A program made the position numbers and the translations under genes. DNA of 64,000 bases from Streptomyces camelliae (GTDB lineage Bacteria > Actinomycetota > Actinomycetes > Streptomycetales > Streptomycetaceae): the NCBI RefSeq assembly GCF_027625935.1, contig NZ_CP115300.1, positions 3,038,001 through 3,102,000 of the forward strand, in the 5' to 3' direction. Under the pieces are notes generated by a model. It saw nothing but the letters and a program-made list of their open reading frames with translations, was not told the origin of the DNA and ran no database searches. Shown one piece after another: positions 25,821-33,569 of the stretch; position 1 is the stretch's first letter, and each line of letters opens with the position of its first letter.

Positions 25821-26121
25821 TGTTTCACCGTCAGTCCCTTCTCCACACACAGGAGGTGCACAGAAAATCCATAAACCTCTGTACCGGCCCACCCGTGTAT
25901 GCGTAAGGTAAAGCCGCACATGACCGGATCATGACCAATCCGCGTCTGAGCGCATGCACATCACTCAGCGACCGGGGGAACACCGTCGCTCACGGGGAGG
26001 GGTTGCTTCGCCATGCCGTCGTACCGGCCGTCCGTACGCGCCATCCAGTAAGAGCGCTCTCTGCTCCCAGACCGTCGGCTTCCGCCCGGCGCATCCCCTT
26101 GAGGAAGAAAGGGACGCTCTT

Positions 26122-29100
26122 TTGCGCTCCAAGCGTTGGTTCCGCCTGCGCGGATCACGAAGACCAGCGAAGTTCACCTCCGCCGTAACGTCCGTGGCCG
26201 CGCTGGCGGTTGTGGCGGGTGTCGCGGTGCAGCCGGGTGTGTCCCGGTTGCACGCCGAACCGGTGGACGATTCCTACCCCTGGTACCAGGACACGGCCGC
26301 CGAGCAGTTGCGGCAGGACCAGTGCCTGATGTCCGACGTACTGCGCCTGGGCGGGCCGTCGATGGCGGCGACCGCGCAGGACGGCCTCAACCAGCCGCCG
26401 GACAAGCTGCATGTCCTGGCGGACCGGAAGAGCTGGGAGAAGACGCCGCTTGCCGTCGCGTACCAGAAGGACCGGGACGCGGCGAGCAAGCAGATGGACG
26501 ATCTCGCTGCTCAGCGGGAGGGGTGGAAGAAGCCTCTCGACGGCTTGGCGACGCCCGGTGGATTCACGGACGCCGGGTTCCACTGGCCGCCGGACGGTGA
26601 GCAGAGCTTCTACAACCAGACGGGTCTGAGCAAGTGGGTCGCCGACCGGTTCTGGATGAATGACTACGACTTCTACCAGGACGACACTCCGAAGGCCGAC
26701 GACGCGACTCTCAAGGCCGTGGACGACCTCGGCAATCCGCTCTACGGCAAGGACCCGGATCCGACCGGGACGACGCAGCAGGAGTGGAACCGGGCGCTCG
26801 CCGAGCACAACGCGTTCCAGTGGATGCACGGCGGCCCGGCCACGAACGCGGGCGCGGACGACGCTCGTATCTTCCTGTCCTCGGGTGGTTTCCCGCGTAC
26901 CGATCCGCAGCCGGGGACGCCGGAGTTCCGTATCGCGGTGGAGGACGTGAAATCCCGGTTCGCGGCGTGTGGTTGGCGTGACCCGCTGGACCCGGACAAC
27001 GTGCTGGGTGACGTCACCTCCGCCGCGGCCGGCGAGTGGCAGCAGGAGGTTGCTTCCCAGGCCGCCCAGCGCAACCAGATCCTGGACGCGAACAAGACCG
27101 CCGTCGACGCCCTGGCCAAGGGCGCGAAGGCACTCAGCGACATGCTGGGGCACTCCTGGGTCGCCGACCACCTCACCCGCTGGCAGGACTACTGGAGTCC
27201 GGGCGGCATCGGCTGGATCGGTGACTCTTCGCTGGTGATGAGGGTCGAGGCAGCCAAGGGCAAGTGCCTGGACGTCCAGGGCAGCGGGACGGCGAATGGC
27301 ACCCCGGTGCAGATCTACACCTGCAACAACAGTGCCGCCCAGGAGTGGAAACTCTGGGGCTCCTACGACGGCGGCTACGCCCTCTACAACACCAAGGCTG
27401 CCAAGTGCCTTGATGTGAAGAGCGGCAACAACGCCAACGGCACGAAGATCCAGATCTGGTCGTGCAACGGCAGCGCGCCGCAGCAGTGGCAGTTCGACGT
27501 CCGCGCCGCCGGTGAGCTGCGCAACGCCGCCACCGACAAGTGCCTGGACCTGCACACCTTCGACAACGGCAACGACACCCAGCTGTACACGTGCAACGGC
27601 ACCGACGCGCAGAAGATCCGCATCGTCCCCCAGGGCCACAACGGCACGGACAAGCTGGACTACCCGGACAAGGCCCAGTTCACCAAGGCCACCGCCGGCA
27701 TCGCCGGCGCTCAGGCAGGCGCGAAGAAGCAGCTCGCCGCCATCCAGGCGCAGTTGGCGGCCGCGCAGAAGGCCGGAACCACTTCGGACACAGCCCTTCA
27801 GGCCTCGTACGGCATCGCGGACGCCAATGGTGCGCCGCGCGGCCGTGGTCTGCTGGTGGGTCAGCAGAAGGCACAGGTGACCCGGGGCGCGGTGGCCGCG
27901 CTCCAGGCGCTGGAGAAGGCCGGTGAGACGGCCGAGGCAGCGACCCGCGCCGCCGCCGGTGACAGCGCGACGATCGCCCAGCGTGCGCTGGCGCAGGCGG
28001 CGCAGGCGAAGGCGGAGTTCCGCAAGGAGGCCGCCAAGGCCGCCGAGGAGCAGGCCAAGGCAGCGGCGGACGCGGCCAAGGTCCACCGTGACAACGCCAA
28101 GGCCGACAAGGAGACCGCCGAGGCCAAGCTCGCCGTCGCTCTGAAGGCCGAGGGCGATGCGAAGGCGGCCGCCGCCGACGCCCACGCCAAACGGCTCGAC
28201 GCCGAGGCCCAGGAGAAGACCGCCAAGGCGGAGAAGGAGACGGCCGCGGCCAAGCAGGCCGAGGCCGCGGCGGACAAGACCGCCGCCCAGGACCAGGCGA
28301 CCAAGGCCAAGGACGCCAAGGACAGGGCCGACGCCGCCGAGAAGACCGCCGAGAGCAAACGCGACGACGCGAACACCGCCCGGGACAAGGCCAAGGCCAA
28401 GCGCGACGACGCCTGGGACGCCGAACAGAAGGCCGACGCCGCCCGCGCCAAGGCGGACGCCAAGGACGCCTACGCCGACAAACTGGACTCCGGAGACGCG
28501 GCGACTGCCGCCCGCAACGCCGCCAACGACGCGGACAAGGCCGCCGACGACGCCGAGACCGCGGCGAAGAACGCCCGCGCCGACGCGGATGCAGCCACCC
28601 AGGCGGCAGCCGACGCCGACGCAGCGGCGACGAGGGCCGAGGCTGCCGCCAAGCGCGCCCGCTCCGACGCGGACGCAGCCCAGGCGGACAAGCTGAAGGC
28701 GGACGCAGCGGTCAAGACCGCCACCAGCGCCGCCGCCGACGCCATCAAGGCCTCCCAGGACGCCGCCGCCGAGGCCAGGACGGCCGTCAAGCTCGCCGAC
28801 GAGGCCGAGCAACACGCCAAGGACGCCAAGTCCCAGGCGGATGCGGCGAACACCGAGGCCGGCAAGGCGCTCGCGGCCTCGGCGAAAGCCGCCGGGTACG
28901 CCCATGTCACCGCCCAGGCCGCCGTGGACGCGGGCAAGGCCGCTGAACAGGTCGCCAACCCGGCCAACGACGCCATCCAGCTCGGCTCGGCCTACGTCGA
29001 CACCGACTCCGCCGCCGGCCTGGTCGTCCTGACCGGACAGGCCTCGAAGTCCATCGCCGACCAGCAGCAAGCCGTCGCCGACGCCCACGCCAAGAACGCC

Positions 29101-31005
29101 CAGGCGGAGGCGGACGCGGCCAAGAACCTCGCCGACCAGGCCAAGGGCGACGCCAAGGAGGCCTACCAGCACGCGGCCAACGCGGCCCAGTACGCCGCCG
29201 ACGCCCGCACCTACTCCAAGCAGGCCCTGGGCTACGCCGCCGACGCTGCCAAGGCCGCAGCAGCCGCCCAGCAGTCCCTGGCCCGCACCATCGACTACGA
29301 CAAACAAGCCGCCGAGGACGCCGCGGCGGCCGACACGGCAGCCGGCAACGCCGAGGGCTACGCCAAGGACGCCCGCGCCTCAGCCGACGCCGCCGCACTC
29401 GACGCCGACGCCGCCCGCAGCGCAGCCGCCCAGGCCGAACAGGACGCCAAGGACGCCCGCGCCGCCGCCGACCGCGCCGACACCGCCGCGACCGAAGCCG
29501 AACAGGCCGCCAAGGACGCCGACAAGTACGCCAAGGAAGCCCAGGACGCCGCCGACAGGGCTGAAAGGGCGGAGGCCAACAAGGAGGCATCCAAGGGGTC
29601 CGGTACGGGCATTCCCGGTGTGTTCGCCGTCCCGGACGAGTCCACCGTCGAGATCGTCAGCTCCAAGCAGCACGGAACGTGCCCCGGGATGCCGGAAGCA
29701 GCCATCAAGGGCTGCGACGCTACGTTCGACCTGGTCGTCAACTACGCGGCCGACTTCTACCTGTGCACGGATGGCAACGCGCAGGCCACCGCGGATGGCT
29801 GCCCGAAGTCGGCGTGGCAGTTCCTTCAGCGGACGACGCTGAAGAACGTCAAGATCGAAAACTGGCAGCACCACTTCTCCGGCAAGGACATCGTCCGCGC
29901 CGGATGGCAGAGCCTCTTCGGTGACGTGGCCGGATCGATCCTGTTCTCCTTCTTCGCCGAAGACATGATGGACTGCCTCCACGGCAGCGCCAGCGGCTGC
30001 GCCTGGGCCTACGCGACCTACGTCCCCGTAGAAGGCGCACTCAGCGAGATCAGCAACGCGGTCAAGGCAGCAGACGCGGCCACTCGGACCGGGATCGGCT
30101 TCACGGACGCGTGGAAGGCACTGCGCGCCCTCAATCTGCCGGAAGATGTTGTCGCTGGCATCTTCAAGAAACTTGGCCAGAGACTGCGTGGACTCTGCCT
30201 GAAGAACAGCTTCCCCGCTGCGACACCCGTACTGCTCGCCGATGGCTCGGTCAAGCGCATCGACGCGGTCAAGGTCGGCGATCGGCTGCTCGCCACTGAC
30301 CCGGACGCCGGTACGACCGGCCCCGAACCGGTCACGTCGACGTTCTCTCACTCGGCAGACCAGCTCCTGCAGATCTCCTTCGCTGACGGCGGACGGATAC
30401 TGACCACGCCGGGACACCGGATGTATGTTCCGGGCCGCGGCTGGGTGCACGCCTCCAGCCTGCACAGGGCAGACTCGCTCCGGACGCCGTCCGGTGCCCT
30501 GCACAGGGTGGTCGGTATCCGCCCCGTGGCCGCACCACAGCAGGTGTGGGACCTGAGCATCGCCGACCTCCACACCTTCTACGTGCTCGCGGGCCGGACT
30601 CCCGTACTGGTCCACAACGTCGACTGCCCCGTCTACTATGCGGAATACCCCAGTGGGGCCTCGATCGTCGCAGACATCGACAAGGACGGTCTGTTCGGGC
30701 TCGCCATCGAGGCGATCAAGGACGCACCTCCCAGAGGCAGCGAGATGTTCAACGCCGCACTCGCACATTTCGGCGACGCAGTGAAGGGCATCAAGGGATA
30801 CTGGCAGGACGGAGGTACGCTCAGCGACAATCTGAACTCCTTCAACGCGGCCGTACGGGGCGGTGCATCGCTTGAGGACGCGGCACTGAAGGAAACGTTC
30901 ACGGGGAAGATGGCCGCACGAGCAGGTTTCACGAAGGTGGAGATAACTGAGCTCAGGGGCATGCCGGGGCACTACACAAACGTGGGCGTGACCTTCCGTC
31001 GTTAG
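26122..31005 (+). CDS. Exported polymorphic toxin: ricin lectin, coiled coil, HINT, novel C-terminal domain
   Basis: A 1627-residue protein counted from TTG 26122, chosen for the AAAGGGA at 8 nt and the signal sequence that follows (RRPAKFTSAVTSVAALAVVAG). The frame is open from 25954, so the start is uncertain. Layout: signal peptide (1-45); conserved N-terminal domain (46-365); three-lobed ricin B lectin (about 370-505, with CLDV and QxW motifs in each lobe); long Ala/Asp/Lys-rich coiled repeats (517-1160); a Cys-containing linker (1165-1355); HINT autoprotease (1359-1499, starting Cys1359, with TPVLLADG and TTPGHRMYVPG, ending TPVLVHN); and a 128-residue C-terminal domain after Asn1499. 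HINT domains release the downstream toxin by self-cleavage. The terminal domain matches no family I recognise; GHYTNVGVTFRR closes it. Inter-bacterial antagonism is inferred. Confidence 0.88.
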   Translation: MRSKRWFRLRGSRRPAKFTSAVTSVAALAVVAGVAVQPGVSRLHAEPVDDSYPWYQDTAAEQLRQDQCLMSDVLRLGGPSMAATAQDGLNQPPDKLHVLADRKSWEKTPLAVAYQKDRDAASKQMDDLAAQREGWKKPLDGLATPGGFTDAGFHWPPDGEQSFYNQTGLSKWVADRFWMNDYDFYQDDTPKADDATLKAVDDLGNPLYGKDPDPTGTTQQEWNRALAEHNAFQWMHGGPATNAGADDARIFLSSGGFPRTDPQPGTPEFRIAVEDVKSRFAACGWRDPLDPDNVLGDVTSAAAGEWQQEVASQAAQRNQILDANKTAVDALAKGAKALSDMLGHSWVADHLTRWQDYWSPGGIGWIGDSSLVMRVEAAKGKCLDVQGSGTANGTPVQIYTCNNSAAQEWKLWGSYDGGYALYNTKAAKCLDVKSGNNANGTKIQIWSCNGSAPQQWQFDVRAAGELRNAATDKCLDLHTFDNGNDTQLYTCNGTDAQKIRIVPQGHNGTDKLDYPDKAQFTKATAGIAGAQAGAKKQLAAIQAQLAAAQKAGTTSDTALQASYGIADANGAPRGRGLLVGQQKAQVTRGAVAALQALEKAGETAEAATRAAAGDSATIAQRALAQAAQAKAEFRKEAAKAAEEQAKAAADAAKVHRDNAKADKETAEAKLAVALKAEGDAKAAAADAHAKRLDAEAQEKTAKAEKETAAAKQAEAAADKTAAQDQATKAKDAKDRADAAEKTAESKRDDANTARDKAKAKRDDAWDAEQKADAARAKADAKDAYADKLDSGDAATAARNAANDADKAADDAETAAKNARADADAATQAAADADAAATRAEAAAKRARSDADAAQADKLKADAAVKTATSAAADAIKASQDAAAEARTAVKLADEAEQHAKDAKSQADAANTEAGKALAASAKAAGYAHVTAQAAVDAGKAAEQVANPANDAIQLGSAYVDTDSAAGLVVLTGQASKSIADQQQAVADAHAKNAQAEADAAKNLADQAKGDAKEAYQHAANAAQYAADARTYSKQALGYAADAAKAAAAAQQSLARTIDYDKQAAEDAAAADTAAGNAEGYAKDARASADAAALDADAARSAAAQAEQDAKDARAAADRADTAATEAEQAAKDADKYAKEAQDAADRAERAEANKEASKGSGTGIPGVFAVPDESTVEIVSSKQHGTCPGMPEAAIKGCDATFDLVVNYAADFYLCTDGNAQATADGCPKSAWQFLQRTTLKNVKIENWQHHFSGKDIVRAGWQSLFGDVAGSILFSFFAEDMMDCLHGSASGCAWAYATYVPVEGALSEISNAVKAADAATRTGIGFTDAWKALRALNLPEDVVAGIFKKLGQRLRGLCLKNSFPAATPVLLADGSVKRIDAVKVGDRLLATDPDAGTTGPEPVTSTFSHSADQLLQISFADGGRILTTPGHRMYVPGRGWVHASSLHRADSLRTPSGALHRVVGIRPVAAPQQVWDLSIADLHTFYVLAGRTPVLVHNVDCPVYYAEYPSGASIVADIDKDGLFGLAIEAIKDAPPRGSEMFNAALAHFGDAVKGIKGYWQDGGTLSDNLNSFNAAVRGGASLEDAALKETFTGKMAARAGFTKVEITELRGMPGHYTNVGVTFRR

Positions 31006-31114
31006 GTCACCTGTCCAGGGCATCCAAGGCTGAAGGACACGCGTTGGGGCGGTATCGCGAGGCCGCGTCCCGCCCCAACGCCATCACGCGAAAGATCGGA
31101 AAGTCGGACACGAG

Positions 31115-31381
31115 ATGAATGAGATGGAGATTCTTGTCGGCGAGCTGAAGGCGGCTCACGCCGATGGAAAGGACGCGATAGAACTCGCATTGCTCGCCCG
31201 GGACAAGCTGGGTGCAGGGTTCAGGGCCGTCCCTTTCATTGCCTCCTTCCGTCTCGCTTTTGACATACCGCTGCCCGTTCTGCAGCGGGCGCAAGCATGG
31301 GAGAGGTTCGGCTTGGGGAGCGTCCACATTTCCGACGAGGAGTTCACGAGCCTCCTCTCACCATGGCTCACCCATGCGTGA
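31115..31381 (+). CDS. Candidate cognate immunity protein
   Basis: An 88-residue acidic, helical protein (MNEMEILVGELKAAHADGKD) with no signal peptide. It lies 109 bp downstream of the toxin gene in the same direction and before the terminator at 31428. The position directly after a HINT-toxin gene is where cognate immunity genes occur. It resembles the small helical proteins with alternating LLARDKLGAG-type helices and a C-terminal PWL. No family is recognised; immunity function is by position only. Confidence 0.6.
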   Translation: MNEMEILVGELKAAHADGKDAIELALLARDKLGAGFRAVPFIASFRLAFDIPLPVLQRAQAWERFGLGSVHISDEEFTSLLSPWLTHA

Positions 31382-31427
31382 GGAGCCTCCGGGACCCGAA
31401 GGACGCGTCGACCGAACCGACTGACGT

Positions 31428-31472
31428 CGTGCCGCAGGGGCAGGCGGGGAAACCGCCCGCCCGTGCGGCACG
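31428..31472. terminator. Terminator of toxin-immunity operon
   Basis: Nine perfect base pairs, CGTGCCGCA (31428-31436) with TGCGGCACG (31464-31472), extend inward through GGCGGG/CCCGCC to an AAA-containing loop. The hairpin follows the small immunity gene by 47 nt and separates the active operon from the displaced cassettes downstream. Confidence 0.75.
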
Positions 31473-31526
31473 TCCCGGGCCGCGCCCCACCCCGCACCCC
31501 CGTTCAGACTCCGTCGACAATGGACT

Positions 31527-31613
31527 GTGATCTCACAGATAACGGGGCTGCCGGATGGATTCGGCTACAAAATATTCAATACGCCGAACAGTCTCGGTGC
31601 GCTTGAAGTTTGA
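31527..31613 (+). pseudogene. Possible orphan toxin C-terminal tail
   Basis: In the lower-GC stretch after the terminator, one frame reads VISQITGLPDGFGYKIFNTP, then NSLGALEV and a stop at 31613. Upstream the frame runs into the GC-rich hairpin, with no start or RBS. The piece looks like the last residues of a globular protein rather than random sequence, and lies 100 bp before an immunity-like gene. That is how displaced toxin cassettes appear in polymorphic-toxin loci. Evidence is weak because the piece is only 28 residues. Confidence 0.3.
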
Positions 31614-31713
31614 TGACAGCCCGGGCGCCCGGGGCCTTCCTCGATAAACTCCGGGCGCACCCTGCCGCATGACGGTAGGATCGCGACTGTTCGCTCACAA
31701 ATCTGGAGAACAT

Positions 31714-32106
31714 GTGAGTTATGACGTATTCGTATGCCGATTCCTGAGTGGCGAGTCGATACCGCTGAACAAGATAGTCGCGACAGAAGTCCTCGCCCCC
31801 CACGTGGTCGCTCAGGATCCCGAACACGGCCTCTTTCAGATCAGAACGAAAGACGGAGCATCTGCCGACCTTTACTTCACCAGCGACACGAGCATCATGA
31901 TTAACCATTTCACCGATGGTGGCGTCATGAATGTCATCTCGGAGTTGCTCGACCGCATAAAAGCTGTGCTGGTGCTCCCTGGGGGCACGGTGATACTGAG
32001 CCAGGATTCACACCGTGAACACCTGCCACAGACCCTCCGGGACGAGTGGTCGGTCATCGTCGCGACGACCGGTTCGCAGATCACACAGGCGATTCAGGCA
32101 TCCTGA
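31714..32106 (+). CDS. Immunity-like protein of displaced cassette (SYDVF type)
   Basis: A 130-residue protein. The GTG at 31714 is chosen because GGAG lies 6 nt upstream and the N-terminus VSYDVFVCRFLSGESIPLNK then matches many small actinobacterial proteins beginning SYDVFxxRF. An upstream ATG at 31669 would add 15 less likely residues. The protein is alpha/beta with no signal peptide. Base composition is clearly lower in GC than the neighbours, and codons such as ATA, TCA and AAA occur, suggesting recent acquisition. An immunity role is inferred from location downstream of a polymorphic toxin. Confidence 0.65.
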   Translation: MSYDVFVCRFLSGESIPLNKIVATEVLAPHVVAQDPEHGLFQIRTKDGASADLYFTSDTSIMINHFTDGGVMNVISELLDRIKAVLVLPGGTVILSQDSHREHLPQTLRDEWSVIVATTGSQITQAIQAS

Positions 32107-32178
32107 ACGCGCGGGCGTTATCAGTCTGAACCTCAGCCCGGGACCGCACTTCACCCTCGTGGTAAGGAATCAGGCCGG

Positions 32179-32225
32179 GCCGAACAGGCCGCCAAGGACG
32201 CCAAGGACGCCGACAAGTACGCCAA
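32179..32225 (+). repeat. Scrap of the toxin coiled-coil coding repeat
   Basis: Bases 32179-32202 are identical to 29497-29520 inside the toxin gene, and 32212-32225 are identical to 29521-29534. Between them is an extra 9-nt AAGGACGCC. The toxin frame would read AEQAAKDAKDADKYAN, but the frame is closed and has no start. This is a piece of the toxin backbone stranded 2.7 kb downstream, as expected when C-terminal cassettes are exchanged by homologous recombination. Confidence 0.8.
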
Positions 32226-32237
32226 CGGGCAGGATCC

Positions 32238-32539
32238 ATGGCACACGAACATCCCACGTACGTCGCGCCCGGCTACTGCGGCGACTTCGGGCCGACCGGC
32301 CTGGCGGAGCGGCTGTGCTCCCCGGGCCGCCTTCCCGACCGAACGTCAGCGCTCGCCGTCGGGCCGTCACCCGGGCGGACCCCGACCTGGGGTTCCGCCT
32401 GTTCCTGCAGGCTCTGACGGAACTGGCCGTGCCCCCCTTCACCGAGGAGCGGTACGCCCAGTGCGAGGCCATCGCTCAGCGGTTCGGATACGGCAAGTTC
32501 CACCTCCTCCGGGCCGAGCAACTGATCCGGCGGAGCTGA
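32238..32539 (+). pseudogene. Gutted paralogue of the repeat protein at 33570
   Basis: From ATG 32238 the frame encodes MAHEHPTYVAPGYCGDFGPT, then GLAERLCSPGRLP, aligning with the N-terminus of the 33570 protein (EDFGLSGLGGKLCSGKRPRP), and stops at 32417. A different frame then encodes ADPDLGFRLFLQALTELAV and ERYAQCEAIAQRFGYGKFH to a stop at 32539. This aligns with that protein's C-terminus (DPDLGFRFLLHLLASY; QYARYQEIGARFGF). Several hundred codons in between are missing and the frame is shifted. Confidence 0.7.
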
Positions 32540-32550
32540 ACGGCTGGATC

Positions 32551-33381
32551 ATGGTGTTCCCGTATGTCAAGTCGCCGACGGGACTCGTCCGGTTCGAACA
32601 CGGCTACGTCAAAGGTGGGAGCGAATGTGGCATGACTGACGGGAACCCTGAACACCTCTTCATCCGCGCGGGAGCCGGCCGGTCCCCGCTGTACCGGACC
32701 GACGCCGGGATGGCATCCCGCCGCGAGGACTTCACCCGCGAGACCGCGGTCGACGACCCTGCGGTGGGGCTGCCCCCCGACCTGGCTCGCGAGCTGACCG
32801 AGTGGGCACAGTCGTTCCCTGACAGGGGGTCCGTGTCTCGGCCGGCGTTGCGCAAGCACGTCAAGCGCGGGCTGGAGATCGCCCGGAGGGTGGCGAGGTT
32901 TCTCGGCCCCCGTTGGGTGGTGCGCTACTGGGACGAACAGCACCAGGACGAGAAATTCGTGTGCTGGGGTTGCGACCGGTTCCACTGGACGGCCGACGCC
33001 CACACCAACCCTCCGCACCCGCTCGACATCACCGTGGAGGGTGAAGCGGGGATGGACCCCCTGCGTGCGGAGGGGTTCGGGTACTTCGCGCCCGACGACC
33101 CCGCCGCCGGCCTGCACCTCCCCGACGATCTCGTCACGGCCTTCAAGGCATGGGGTCGGCAGATCGACGAGACGCTGGAACTGGACCTCCCGTACCAGGA
33201 GGAGGACAGGTACGCCGACGAATGGCAACGTCTCTTCATCGAAGGGAGGGACCTTTCGGAACGACTCGCCCGTGAACTGGGCCCGGCCCGAACCGTCACG
33301 TACAAGGGACTGGCCAATGGCGGGCTGGCCACACTCACGTCGGAGACCTGGCAGGGCGACCAGCAGGTGAAACCTCACTGA
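32551..33381 (+). CDS. Hypothetical protein, possible immunity factor
   Basis: A 276-residue soluble protein (MVFPYVKSPTGLVRFEHGYV). An internal ATG at 32632 after GGTGGGAG is an alternative start. Two related segments, LPPDLARELTEWAQSF and LPDDLVTAFKAWGRQIDE, suggest an internal duplication of a helical module, each followed by an acidic stretch and an RxLGPxxxVxY-type end (RFLGPRWVVRYWDE; RELGPARTVTYKG). A CWGCDRFHW motif lies between the repeats and could bind metal. It resembles actinobacterial proteins encoded beside toxin genes, but I do not recognise a named family. Confidence 0.7.
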   Translation: MVFPYVKSPTGLVRFEHGYVKGGSECGMTDGNPEHLFIRAGAGRSPLYRTDAGMASRREDFTRETAVDDPAVGLPPDLARELTEWAQSFPDRGSVSRPALRKHVKRGLEIARRVARFLGPRWVVRYWDEQHQDEKFVCWGCDRFHWTADAHTNPPHPLDITVEGEAGMDPLRAEGFGYFAPDDPAAGLHLPDDLVTAFKAWGRQIDETLELDLPYQEEDRYADEWQRLFIEGRDLSERLARELGPARTVTYKGLANGGLATLTSETWQGDQQVKPH

Positions 33382-33569
33382 CGACCGCCGTCAAGATCCC
33401 GATTCGCCGTCTCAGCCCCCGGGACCGAGCTGTTGTGGCTCGGTCCCGGGGGATGCCTATGGAGGTACCGCAGCGGGGATACCGGGAGAGGCCCCGCGGC
33501 GCCTCGGAGGCTGCGGGGAACGAGGTCCGAGTGGTGCTCAAGAGGCTGCCGGGCAAGAAGGGCACCATC

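Noticed and set aside
25954..26121. Upstream ATG extension of the toxin by 56 residues
   Set aside because: The extension reads like out-of-frame sequence (HRRSRGGVASPCRRTGRPY) and precedes a proper RBS, TTG start and signal peptide. The frame is open, so the possibility is not excluded.
26155..29307. A 1050-codon antisense frame over the toxin gene
   Set aside because: It mirrors the Ala/Asp/Lys repeats, giving Leu/Gly/Arg/Val low-complexity sequence. The plus strand encodes clear ricin, coiled-coil and HINT domains.
28000..29600. Possible CRISPR or VNTR array suggested by GCCAAGGACGCC-type repeats
   Set aside because: The repeats are irregular, in frame and code for the toxin coiled coil. 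There are no uniform spacers.
31669..31713. Upstream ATG start for the SYDVF immunity-like gene
   Set aside because: No RBS precedes it, while GGAG lies 6 nt before GTG 31714, which also matches the usual family N-terminus.
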